From contig NZ_NGKC01000010.1 in NCBI RefSeq assembly GCF_003987655.1, forward strand, positions 62,001-126,000: a DNA stretch of 64,000 nucleotides, given 5' to 3'. The position numbers and the translations under genes are program-made. Shown in pieces: positions 27,839-36,182 of this stretch. Below the pieces are notes generated by a model, which was given only the letters and a program-made list of their open reading frames with translations, was not told the DNA's origin and searched no databases. Positions within the stretch are counted from its first letter, which is position 1. Every line of letters starts with the position of its first letter. This DNA comes from Vagococcus acidifermentans (GTDB lineage: Bacteria; Bacillota; Bacilli; Lactobacillales; Vagococcaceae).

Positions 27839-29122
27839 ATGTCTGACTATTTAACAATGGGAGAGTTAAAAAATAAAACTCTGAAAGAAATATACAGTTA
27901 CGCTAAGGAATTTAAAATTCCGTATTATAGTCAAATGAATAAAAAAGAACTGTCGCTGGCTGTTATCCGGGCTCAGGCCGAGAAACAGGGCTTCTTTATG
28001 ATGGAAGGTATTCTGGACATTGTGTCACAAGAAGGCTACGGTTTTTTGCGTCCGATAAACTACACGCCCAGTAAAGAGGATATCTACATTTCCTCCTCAC
28101 AAATCAGACGGTTTGGTTTGCGTAACGGTGACCGCGTGTCCGGGAAGGCCCGTCCGCCAAAGGAAACCGAACGTTACTACGGATTAATGCACGTTGATAC
28201 TGTCAATGGGAAGAATCCTGAAGAAGCTAAGGAGCGTCCTCATTTTCCGGCTTTGACTGCTCTGTATCCAAATGAAGCCATTCAGTTGGAAACCAAGCCC
28301 GGACGCTTGGCAACCCGCATGATAGATATCTTTTCACCAGTCGGTTTTGGTCAACGGGGGTTGATTGTTGCACCACCGAAAGCCGGGAAGACAAGTATTA
28401 TCAAAGAAATCGCTAACGGCATCAGTGAAAACTATCCGGATGTTGATTTGATTGTTCTTTTGATTGACGAACGGCCCGAAGAAGTAACTGACATTGAGAG
28501 AAGCGTCAATGGTGAGGTCGTGTCGTCAACGTTTGACCAGCAGCCGGAAAACCACACCCGTGTTGCCGAGCTGGTACTTGACCGTGCTTTGAGATTAGTC
28601 GAAGACAAACGCGATGTGGTCATTCTGATGGATAGCATCACGCGTCTGGCACGTGCTTATAATTTGGTGATTCCGCCGAGCGGACGGACATTGAGCGGCG
28701 GGATTGATCCGGCAGCCTTTTATAAACCAAAACGATTCTTCGGTGCGGCGAGGAATATCGAGGAAGGCGGCAGTCTGACGATACTTGCGACAGCACTTGT
28801 TGAAACCGGCAGCCGCATGGACGATGTGATTTATGAAGAATTCAAAGGAACCGGGAATATGGAACTTCATCTGTCGCGGGAATTGTCGGAAAGAAGAATT
28901 TTCCCGGCAATTGACATCAAAAAATCGGGAACGCGGCGTGAAGAAATGTTAATGACGCCGGAGCATCTTGAAGAAATCTGGAAGTTGCGCCGCAACATGA
29001 CAGGCGATTCACTTGAAGTGACAGGCCAGCTGTTAAATTTCCTGAAAAAAACAAAAAGCAATCAACATTTTTTTGAAGCATTTAAAGATGTGTCGTTTGG
29101 AAAAAATCATCACCGAAAATAA
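27839..29122 (+). CDS. rho: Transcription termination factor Rho
   Basis: A hexameric RNA-dependent ATPase of 427 residues. It has an N-terminal Rho-N helical segment ([18 protein letters not shown]), a cold-shock-type RNA-binding domain ([35 protein letters not shown]), Walker [10 protein letters not shown] (about 178-186), Walker [15 protein letters not shown] and the Q-loop region [10 protein letters not shown]. Its ribosome binding site lies in the end of murZ. Confidence 0.97.
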   Translation: MSDYLTMGELKNKTLKEIYSYAKEFKIPYYSQMNKKELSLAVIRAQAEKQGFFMMEGILDIVSQEGYGFLRPINYTPSKEDIYISSSQIRRFGLRNGDRVSGKARPPKETERYYGLMHVDTVNGKNPEEAKERPHFPALTALYPNEAIQLETKPGRLATRMIDIFSPVGFGQRGLIVAPPKAGKTSIIKEIANGISENYPDVDLIVLLIDERPEEVTDIERSVNGEVVSSTFDQQPENHTRVAELVLDRALRLVEDKRDVVILMDSITRLARAYNLVIPPSGRTLSGGIDPAAFYKPKRFFGAARNIEEGGSLTILATALVETGSRMDDVIYEEFKGTGNMELHLSRELSERRIFPAIDIKKSGTRREEMLMTPEHLEEIWKLRRNMTGDSLEVTGQLLNFLKKTKSNQHFFEAFKDVSFGKNHHRK

Positions 29123-29133
29123 TACAAAGATGA

Positions 29134-29162
29134 TTGCCTAATCAGGTAAATCATGTTAGTAT
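29134..29162 (+). promoter_or_regulatory. Promoter of rpmE2
   Basis: TTGCCT (29134-29139), 17 bp, TAGTAT (29157-29162), with an upstream TG. Confidence 0.75.
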
Positions 29163-29228
29163 AGTAATGTTGTAAAACGGAAATAACTCTGTTTCAGCAA
29201 ATGATTCAGGGCAAAGGAGAGAAAAAAT

Positions 29229-29492
29229 ATGAAACAAGGCATTCACCCAGAATACCATCCAGTAGTTTTTATGGACTCTCAAACAGGCTATAAATTCTTA
29301 TCTGGCTCAACTAAAACATCACAAGAAACTGTCGAATGGGAAGACGGCAACACGTATCCGCTGATTCGAGTGGAAATCACTTCCGATTCTCATCCATTCT
29401 ATACAGGACGTCAAAAATTTACTCAAGCAGACGGACGTATCGACCGTTTCAACAAGAAATACGGTATCAAAGACGAAAACGCAGCAGAGTAG
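29229..29492 (+). CDS. rpmE2: Ribosomal protein L31 type B
   Basis: An 87-residue large-subunit ribosomal protein. It starts [15 protein letters not shown] and ends with the [18 protein letters not shown] block. It has no CxxC zinc pairs, so it is the zinc-free type B form. AAAGGAGAG precedes the ATG. Confidence 0.97.
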   Translation: MKQGIHPEYHPVVFMDSQTGYKFLSGSTKTSQETVEWEDGNTYPLIRVEITSDSHPFYTGRQKFTQADGRIDRFNKKYGIKDENAAE

Positions 29493-29520
29493 TCCGATTG
29501 ACGAAATGCCAGTACTTAAC

Positions 29521-29553
29521 AGACTCCACGGTAAAAGTGGGGTCTATTTTTTT
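29521..29553 (+). terminator. rpmE2 terminator
   Basis: AGACTCCAC (29521-29529) and GTGGGGTCT (29537-29545) form a stem, followed by ATTTTTTT. Confidence 0.9.
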
Positions 29554-29910
29554 GTGCTCTCGGAAAGTGTAGAAGCAACACCGCTGTCTGAAGGGAAAAA
29601 CAAAAACGATTTTAATACTATGTTTAAACAGCAAAATGAATCATATTTGTCATTAAAATGCTATTTGAACAGCTGCTGAACGATGACTGCGTGCAGCAGA
29701 GAACAAAGGGAAAACCTGTTTGTTTCCTGATAATATCAAGGATTTCCGGCGCAGTTTTTTTCATTGTAAATATGAGGATAAAAATAGTGAAATTCTGATT
29801 CATTTTTTTGTCCCTATTTCTAAAAAGTTGAATATTTTTTTTTCTTCCGCTCAGTATAATAGTAACTAAGTTTCTGGCCGGAACGATTAAATATCATATG
29901 GAAATGGAAG
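29554..29910 (+). other. Long leader/gap before the WxL cluster
   Basis: No gene is credible in these ~360 bp. A good -10 TATAAT lies at 29855-29860; the nearest -35-like TTGAAT (29828-29833) is 21 bp away, which is long, so the promoter may need an activator. A CTGCTG...CAGCAG inverted repeat lies near 29670-29700. Confidence 0.5.
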
Positions 29911-29937
29911 GTGATATTAAAAGTACGTTGTAAGAAG

Positions 29938-30224
29938 ATGTTGGTTTCTTAGTTATGTCAAGGATGTGTTTCAGTACTAAAATGAATGCAGAGACAAATA
30001 AAATTCAATCACCAGCACAAACTGGTTTTTATGGTGAGTATGACTACAGTGAAAAGGAACAAGAAACAGCTAACAGCAGCCAGGCTTACTCTTTATCCGA
30101 AAAGCCTAATCTGCCAAAAACTGGAGAAACAACGTCTCCGCTTTTGGGTGCGTCAGGGATTTTTTTTGTGTTAGTTGTGCTCTTGCTAGTCAGCCGCGTG
30201 ACAGGAAAGGGAGGCACTGCGTGA
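29938..30224 (+). pseudogene. Small LPXTG wall-anchored protein, N-terminus probably frameshifted
   Basis: The open frame from 29955 (89 residues) ends with a sorting signal: LPKTGE (about 53-58), a hydrophobic stretch (IFFVLVVLLLV) and a short tail. A sequence like FYGEYDY precedes it, as in small LPXTG proteins of enterococcal WxL loci. There is no normal signal peptide. In another frame, from ATG 29938, one reads K-K-M-L-V-S then a stop at 29950, after which the open frame continues L/V-M-S-R-M-C-F-S; a single lost base near 29950 would rejoin them. The best ribosome-binding sequence, GGAAGGTGAT (about 29906-29915), has no start codon at usable spacing. It may be decayed, or the base call may be wrong. 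Confidence 0.55.
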
Positions 30225-30955
30225 TGAATAAAGGAATGCTTTCACTTTCTGGTATGTTGTTGTTAACCGCTTCTGTAACCGCTGTCCAAGTGCATGCAGA
30301 AGGAATATTTTCAAAGGATACACAGCCTGAAGGAACGATTACGTTTGAATCTGGCGATGGCAGTATCACACCGCCCGTTGACCCTGAAAATCCGGACCCC
30401 ACCGACCCGGTTGTTCCGGTCGATCCCCCTGATCCAGGCACTGGCGGCGCCCTGTCTATCGATTACGGATCCAAATTTAAATTTGGCGTACAAAATATTT
30501 CAACACTGGATCAAACCTACTATGCGGCACCAGATGAGATGCAGGACGGGTCAAAAAAACCGACTTATGTGCAAATAACAGATAAACGCGGCACGCTTGA
30601 AGGCTGGAAATTAAGTATCGCTCAGCCGGAGCAGTTTAAAACAGCTGATGGCGATGAATTGACAGGTGCACAGTTGACATTTACCAAGTGCGAAGTGACT
30701 TCTTTGGTTGACCCGAAATATACCCCCGGAACTGTTTCATCGGAAATTGTATTGATACCTGGTCAAACCAGTGTCTTAGCAGTAAATGCTGAACAGGAAA
30801 CAGGTGTCGGCACTTGGGTGTATCGCTTCGGCTCAAATGCGGAAGCAAACAAAGATGCCGTTCAACTTTTTGTTCCGGGTAAATCAGTTAAATTGGCACG
30901 TCAATATGCGACACGCTTAGTTTGGTCGCTGGAAAACACACCTAACAACGATTAA
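30221..30955 (+). CDS. WxL-domain surface protein 1
   Basis: A 244-residue secreted protein with signal peptide (1-26, cleavage after VHA), a Pro/Asp-rich linker (about 50-76, PENPDPTDPV) and a C-terminal WxL domain with both signatures: GWKLSI (about 127) and LVWSLENTP near the end. WxL domains bind peptidoglycan without covalent attachment. It overlaps the LPXTG gene by 4 nt and lies 19 nt before the next WxL gene. Function beyond wall attachment is unknown. Confidence 0.9.
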   Translation: MMNKGMLSLSGMLLLTASVTAVQVHAEGIFSKDTQPEGTITFESGDGSITPPVDPENPDPTDPVVPVDPPDPGTGGALSIDYGSKFKFGVQNISTLDQTYYAAPDEMQDGSKKPTYVQITDKRGTLEGWKLSIAQPEQFKTADGDELTGAQLTFTKCEVTSLVDPKYTPGTVSSEIVLIPGQTSVLAVNAEQETGVGTWVYRFGSNAEANKDAVQLFVPGKSVKLARQYATRLVWSLENTPNND

Positions 30956-30974
30956 TCAGTGGAAGGAGAGTCAT

Positions 30975-31751
30975 ATGATAAACAAGAAACGACCGCTGAT
31001 TCTTTTACTGACACTATTGTTTGGGGCATCATCGCCAGCCGTCTTTGCGGAAGCAGAAGAGGAAGAACAGTATCATTCAAGCGGGACAGTGCAATTCATT
31101 CCGAATTCAGACCCGATTGATCCGGTCGACCCAGAAAATCCGGACCCGTCCAATCCGGTTGACCCGACTCCGCCGGAAGATCCCGGAACAGGTACGCAAG
31201 GTCCATTATCAATTGACTATGCATCCAGCTTGGATTTCGGCGTCAACCGCATTTCCAATCAAGACAAAGTATACTTTGCACGTGCGCAAACGTATCTGAA
31301 CGGGCACAAGGAAACGCCGAACTTTGTCCAAGTGTCGGATAATCGGGGGACTAACAGTGGCTGGACACTGACAGTCAAACAGGATGAGCAGTTTCGGGCA
31401 ACGGAGAAGACGGTCAATGAAGTGTTGACAGGCTCTCAAATCAAGTTGACCCATCCAACAGTCGACAGTAATGTCCAAGGAGTCTGGCAGCCAACAGCGA
31501 AAGATGAAGTCGTCCTTGTTCCAGGTGTCGAATCCGTCGTCGTTGCGGCGGCTCAAGGTGCCGGTGCCGGAACATGGGTTGTTTACTGGGGAACAGTCGA
31601 AACAATAAACGAACGTGACAAAGACGGGCACATTCAAACAGTCAATGTGACGAAAGCCATCCAGTTATCAGTACCCGGGGCGACGCCGAAAGATGCGGTC
31701 ACTTACCGGACGAAACTGATTTGGACATTAACAGATGTCCCTGACAATTAA
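30975..31751 (+). CDS. WxL-domain surface protein 2
   Basis: 258 residues: signal peptide (1-25, ending VFA), acidic stretch, PENPDPSNPVDPTPPEDPGTG linker region, conserved core GPLSIDYASSLDFGV, then the WxL motifs GWTLTV and LIWTLTDVP. It is a paralog of the proteins at 30221 and 33850 with the same layout. AAGGAGAG precedes the ATG. Probably a wall-surface component acting together with the lectin-like protein downstream. Confidence 0.92.
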   Translation: MINKKRPLILLLTLLFGASSPAVFAEAEEEEQYHSSGTVQFIPNSDPIDPVDPENPDPSNPVDPTPPEDPGTGTQGPLSIDYASSLDFGVNRISNQDKVYFARAQTYLNGHKETPNFVQVSDNRGTNSGWTLTVKQDEQFRATEKTVNEVLTGSQIKLTHPTVDSNVQGVWQPTAKDEVVLVPGVESVVVAAAQGAGAGTWVVYWGTVETINERDKDGHIQTVNVTKAIQLSVPGATPKDAVTYRTKLIWTLTDVPDN

Positions 31752-31770
31752 CAGTTAGAGGAGAAGAAGC

Positions 31771-33828
31771 ATGTTAAAAAAAATACTGTTAATCAATTTA
31801 CTCAGCGGACTCATTTTTGCGACGGTTGTCCCTGTTGATGCTCTGTCGGCTACGGCCGGCACACGCTCATCGCGTGATATGTTGCTTGCGTCTGATTCAT
31901 CGTATGAGCAGCTGCCGCAAGAAATGTCAGTGTTAGAGACGATGACAGTCGAAAGTGCGCTGGAAGATTCATCGGAGATCAGAACGCAAACCCGTGAAAC
32001 GATGCAGGAAGTCCCTACAGAAGAAACAAGTGAAACGATTGATACAGATGATTTTCAGCATAATAGCGAGCAATTTTCTTCCTTGCCTGACGATCCGAAT
32101 ATTATTCCGTTGGATAAAGTATTTCAAGCACCGATTGGGAGCAGCACGAGTATTTTAGAAGACGGCAAATTGTTGCAATTAAATCCGGAAGCCAAGTCAC
32201 AGCACGGGGCAATTTGGTCGCAAAAGAAAATCAGCCTGCTGTCAGACTTTACCTTTAAAAGCTATTTGTATTTAGGCAGGCGTTCGTTTGATGCCGGAGA
32301 CGGGATGACATTCACGCTGACAAATGATCCGAGGATGGCAAGCGCACCGAATGAAGTGATTGGTTCTCCCGGCATGGGGATCGGCGCATTTTCCACCAAG
32401 TCAGGTGAACCTTATGTCAGAAATGCGCTGTCGATAGAGTTTGACACCTATCTCAATACCGGTTCGAAAGACCAGATGGACAAAGAGATATCAGGAGACA
32501 AAGGATACGGTCACGTGGCTTTTGTCACGCCAAAGGGCGATAATAATCATCGCAGCGGTGAGCACTCAGGTGTGAGCATTGCAAACACTTATTTATCGAA
32601 TGGTAAGTGGCGTCTGCTGACTGTGCACTGGGATGCTGAACGTCAAGAGTTGAGCTATGATTTGGAAGGTGTCGGACGTGCCTCTTATGCCGTAACGAAT
32701 CTTCGCCAACAATTCGGATCGACAAGTGTCTATTGGGGATTTACTTCCTCAACAGGTACGAAATATCAGGAAAATTTGCTGGCTATCACACAAATTCCTA
32801 CCAATATTTCTTCCAGTGCAGAAATCAGTGTGAATGACGGTGAATTCGCAATGGCTAGTGAGGCTTCAAAAGGCGACAAAGTGACGTTGAAGAATACGCT
32901 GGAAATAAAAAATGATTACCTTGATGACCGAAAGCCGCAAGTCAGTTTGGTGTTACCGGAAGAATTAGATTATATGGACGGGTCTTTGAGAATCGACGGC
33001 GAACAGGTTTCAGGCAAGGATGTCACGATGGTTGACCGCAAATTAGTGGTTGACTTAATCGACTATCTTAATCTGGGCCAGCAGACAATCATCGAGTTGG
33101 ATATGACGTTGAATGATGCAACACCAAAGAAACAATTAGCCATGTATTTTACATATTTAGAAGACTCAGCCCCGTTCCATGATACCAATCAGGTGACACT
33201 CACAATTGCCGCACCGAAAGAAAAAACACTCACAATTCACTATCAAGATTTGCAAAAACGGGACATAGCACCTTCTAAAGAGCTGATTGGAGAAATCGGC
33301 AGCAGCTATAAAGAAGAACCTGTCAGTATTGCGGGCTATGTTTTCGACCATGATTCAGGGAATGCGGAAGGTGTCTTTGCGGAAGAGTCGACAGATATTT
33401 ATTTTTATTACAGAGCGGGCAGACTTTATTTTAAGGAGACTCCTGAGAAGATTGATTTGGGAAAACACAAGGTTTCCAACCAACTTGTCACGACTTTCGG
33501 CAAGCCTTCTGCCGGACTGGCTATATTGGATGAACGTAAATCAACAGGCTGGACATTGCAGTTAAAACAGCGACAGCCGCTAAGTGCGGGGGATTTCGAA
33601 ATGCCGGGCGTTCTTTCATTTGTGAACAAAAAAAATGCAACTGTATTAGGCGAATCGGCAGTGACGATTTTTACAAGTGACAAAAACGGGTTGACTGACT
33701 TGTCGGGCATGCTTAATCCAAGCGCAAAACTCGGCATCAAAGCAGATATCCCAGTAGAATATCAACGGTTAGGAACCTTTAAAGGAAAACTAGAATGGTT
33801 ATTATTAGATGTACCAAATAATTTTTAA
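31771..33828 (+). CDS. L-type lectin / MucBP / WxL surface adhesin
   Basis: A 685-residue secreted protein: signal peptide (1-25), Ser/Thr/Glu-rich region (26-105), a bacterial L-type lectin domain (about 107-350; SFDAGDGMTFTLTND, ALSIEFDTYLN, HVAFVTPKG, WRLLTVHWDA), a beta-sandwich region, a MucBP-like repeat (about 490-555; LTIHYQDLQKRDI, GYVFDHDSG) and a C-terminal WxL domain (GWTLQL and LEWLLLDVP). The lectin and MucBP parts suggest binding of glycans such as mucin or plant polysaccharide. It is flanked by small WxL genes, the usual WxL-locus layout. Ligand unknown. Confidence 0.9.
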   Translation: MLKKILLINLLSGLIFATVVPVDALSATAGTRSSRDMLLASDSSYEQLPQEMSVLETMTVESALEDSSEIRTQTRETMQEVPTEETSETIDTDDFQHNSEQFSSLPDDPNIIPLDKVFQAPIGSSTSILEDGKLLQLNPEAKSQHGAIWSQKKISLLSDFTFKSYLYLGRRSFDAGDGMTFTLTNDPRMASAPNEVIGSPGMGIGAFSTKSGEPYVRNALSIEFDTYLNTGSKDQMDKEISGDKGYGHVAFVTPKGDNNHRSGEHSGVSIANTYLSNGKWRLLTVHWDAERQELSYDLEGVGRASYAVTNLRQQFGSTSVYWGFTSSTGTKYQENLLAITQIPTNISSSAEISVNDGEFAMASEASKGDKVTLKNTLEIKNDYLDDRKPQVSLVLPEELDYMDGSLRIDGEQVSGKDVTMVDRKLVVDLIDYLNLGQQTIIELDMTLNDATPKKQLAMYFTYLEDSAPFHDTNQVTLTIAAPKEKTLTIHYQDLQKRDIAPSKELIGEIGSSYKEEPVSIAGYVFDHDSGNAEGVFAEESTDIYFYYRAGRLYFKETPEKIDLGKHKVSNQLVTTFGKPSAGLAILDERKSTGWTLQLKQRQPLSAGDFEMPGVLSFVNKKNATVLGESAVTIFTSDKNGLTDLSGMLNPSAKLGIKADIPVEYQRLGTFKGKLEWLLLDVPNNF

Positions 33829-33849
33829 ATTTAAAGAGGGAATGTCAAG

Positions 33850-34602
33850 ATGAAGAAAACAAAACAATTAACAGCAGCGGCTATTGCATTAGGTGTTTTA
33901 GCAGCACCGCTACAAACATTGGCAGAAGACGGCGGTGTCTATCAATCAAACGGTATGGTTGAATTCAGAGCCAGCGAAGATCCGACTAATCCGGTCGACC
34001 CGACCGATCCGACCGATCCAATCCAACCAATTGATCCAACTGATCCGGAAGGCCCGAATCCCGGTACTAACGGCCCGTTGTCCATCGATTTTGCATCTAG
34101 TTTAGATTTTGGCGTACAAAAAATCACGTCTGAAGATCAGGTTTACTATGCAGCTGCGCAAAAATATCAATCTTTGGATGAAGAAGGTAATCCTACCGGT
34201 ATTATCAAAGAGGGTCCCAACTTTGTACAGGTGACTGATAATCGCGGAACAGAGTCGGGCTGGACACTTAAAGTTAATCAAGACGGACAATTTACCTCTG
34301 CATCGGGTAAAGAACTGACAGGTGCTGAAATCACCTTTAAAAACGGTCATGTCGTGACAATTTCCGAATCGGGTAAACCCGCAGGTCAGGAAACAATAAC
34401 ACTGAATCCGGATGGGACCCAGCAAAATGTGATGGTTGCAAGTGCTGGGAATGGTGCCGGCACATATTTGCTGGACTGGGGAACAGACGCTGAAACAGGC
34501 GCAAAAAGTATTGAATTAAACGTCCCGGGTGCAACCACTAAATACGCCGAAAAATATTCAACCAAATTGGTTTGGACATTGACAGACGTACCGGGTAATT
34601 AA
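33850..34602 (+). CDS. WxL-domain surface protein 3
   Basis: 250 residues: signal peptide (1-25), a DPT/DPI repeat linker (about 43-73), core GPLSIDFASSLDFGVQKI and the two WxL signatures GWTLKV and LVWTLTDVPGN. It closes the WxL operon; a strong terminator lies 110 nt downstream. Confidence 0.92.
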   Translation: MKKTKQLTAAAIALGVLAAPLQTLAEDGGVYQSNGMVEFRASEDPTNPVDPTDPTDPIQPIDPTDPEGPNPGTNGPLSIDFASSLDFGVQKITSEDQVYYAAAQKYQSLDEEGNPTGIIKEGPNFVQVTDNRGTESGWTLKVNQDGQFTSASGKELTGAEITFKNGHVVTISESGKPAGQETITLNPDGTQQNVMVASAGNGAGTYLLDWGTDAETGAKSIELNVPGATTKYAEKYSTKLVWTLTDVPGN

Positions 34603-34712
34603 GAGAAAAAGTTGTGCTGAGAGAAGTCTGCTTTTAACAAATTGACGCAGAGTCAAATAAAAATGCCGGCACTGTCGGGTTAGGGTTGTATAAGTGTTTG
34701 GTAAAGTTGAAT

Positions 34713-34769
34713 GAGGGCTATTTGTACTCGCTTGAACTATCGCAAGCGGAGTGGAAATAGCCCTCTTTC
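34713..34769 (+). terminator. Strong terminator of the WxL operon
   Basis: A long two-part hairpin: GAGGGCTATTT (34713-34723) with AAATAGCCCTC (34755-34765), inner ACTCGCTTG with CAAGCGGAGT, followed by TTTCT. It separates the WxL genes from the DUF916 gene. Confidence 0.85.
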
Positions 34770-34845
34770 TGAACGGAGTGTTTGTTGACAGGAGGATGGC
34801 AGTACTCTGTTCATTAGTCTTTATAATAGTTGAGGAGTGATTCAA

Positions 34846-35928
34846 TTGCAGGGAAGAAAAAAACTTGCAGTTAGTTTATGTGTGCTGATATTAGCGCTGT
34901 GGCATACTGTTACAGCTGCAGCCAGTGAATTTAATTTTGCAGTAACGACTGTGATTCCAGAAAGTCAAACAGATAAAGGAAAAACCTATTTCGATTTACA
35001 GCTGCCCCCTAATCAGCAAGAAGAATTGCATGTCAAGCTGCGGAACGATACGGATAAAGACATTACCGTGGCTGTTTCGGTCAATAGCGCCACCACAAAT
35101 TCCAATGGTGTGGTTGAGTATGGCAAAAGCAATTCGGTAAAAGATGACAGTTTGGATATTGATTTAAGCGATTATGTCGAGTTTCAAGAGATGGTGGAGT
35201 TAAAGGCGCAAAGCGAAACAACAGTGCCTTTCAAAGTAACCATGCCCGGCCAGCCGTTTGACGGTGTACTTGCCGGCGGAATCACCTTTAAGGAAGTGTT
35301 GGACAAAGAAAAAGAAACCGGTAAAACAGAGCAGGGGCTGTCGATAAAAAATGAATACTCTTATGTTGTCGCATTGTTAATGCGTCAAAATTTCAACGAG
35401 GTGGAACCGCATCTGCTGCTGGGCGAGGTTAAAGCGGATCAGATTAATGCCAGAAATGTCATCTTAGCTAATGTGCAAAACGATCAGAAAACCTATATCA
35501 ACCAAGTGGCTATTCAGGCGGAAATCACAAAAAAAGGCAGTTCGGAAGTCTTATATGCTGAAGACAAATCCGGTTTACAAATAGCTCCCAACTCCAATTT
35601 CTCTCTTCCTATCTCTTTAAATGGTGCCGCACTAGAATCGGGCGACTACCATTTATCTCTGATGATTTATGCCAATAAGAGTGATACTGGAGAATTTGTT
35701 ACAGTCAGTGATGATGGTCAGGAAGACAGATTCACACATCACTGGCAGTTTGAAGAAGATTTCAACATCGAGAAAAAACAGGCGCAAGCATTAAATGCGA
35801 CAGATGTGACGTTGAAACAGCAGTCTCATACATGGTCGTATGTTGTCATTGCTATTTTAATATTCCTCCTACTTATTACCGCAGCCAATTGGTTGTTGTG
35901 GAAGAAAAAAAGCAAAGTGTCTGATTGA
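34846..35928 (+). CDS. WxL-interacting membrane protein (DUF916/DUF3324)
   Basis: A 360-residue protein: signal peptide (about 1-27), DUF916 beta-sandwich (about 30-150; TYFDLQLPPNQQEELHVKLRN), DUF3324 (about 165-300) and a C-terminal membrane helix (about 325-347) with Lys-rich tail. Such proteins (WIPs) bind WxL proteins and peptidoglycan and tether the complex to the membrane. GTG at 34837 touches GAGGAG and is too close, so TTG at 34846 is preferred. It is separated from the WxL genes by a terminator and has a TATAAT at 34822-34827, so it may be made independently. Confidence 0.9.
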   Translation: MQGRKKLAVSLCVLILALWHTVTAAASEFNFAVTTVIPESQTDKGKTYFDLQLPPNQQEELHVKLRNDTDKDITVAVSVNSATTNSNGVVEYGKSNSVKDDSLDIDLSDYVEFQEMVELKAQSETTVPFKVTMPGQPFDGVLAGGITFKEVLDKEKETGKTEQGLSIKNEYSYVVALLMRQNFNEVEPHLLLGEVKADQINARNVILANVQNDQKTYINQVAIQAEITKKGSSEVLYAEDKSGLQIAPNSNFSLPISLNGAALESGDYHLSLMIYANKSDTGEFVTVSDDGQEDRFTHHWQFEEDFNIEKKQAQALNATDVTLKQQSHTWSYVVIAILIFLLLITAANWLLWKKKSKVSD

Positions 35929-36047
35929 AAGTAGGTCATAGCTGCCTGCTTTGTTGCTTTCTTAAGGGATTTCTGAGAAATTGCTGATGTCCAGTAATTG
36001 ACAAAAGATCTGTAAATAAACTATTTCGTTTTATTAATCTTTATTTT

Positions 36048-36076
36048 TTGAAAAAGAGTTAGTAATATGTTAAAAT
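36048..36076 (+). promoter_or_regulatory. Promoter of the M13 peptidase
   Basis: TTGAAA (36048-36053), 17 bp, TAAAAT (36071-36076), with extended TG; about 100 bp of AT-rich leader follows. Confidence 0.8.
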
Positions 36077-36182
36077 CTACAAGTAGTTTAACAATCGTAT
36101 GTTTTGTGTTTTTTTAATAAATTAAAAAATACAACTATATGACAATTTCTTTAAATAATAAAATTAAATGGAGGGTTTGTTG

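Noticed and set aside
34785-34827. Promoter for the DUF916 gene from TTGACA (34785) and TATAAT (34822)
   Set aside because: The spacing of 31 bp is too long for one sigma-A promoter; only the -10 was mentioned.
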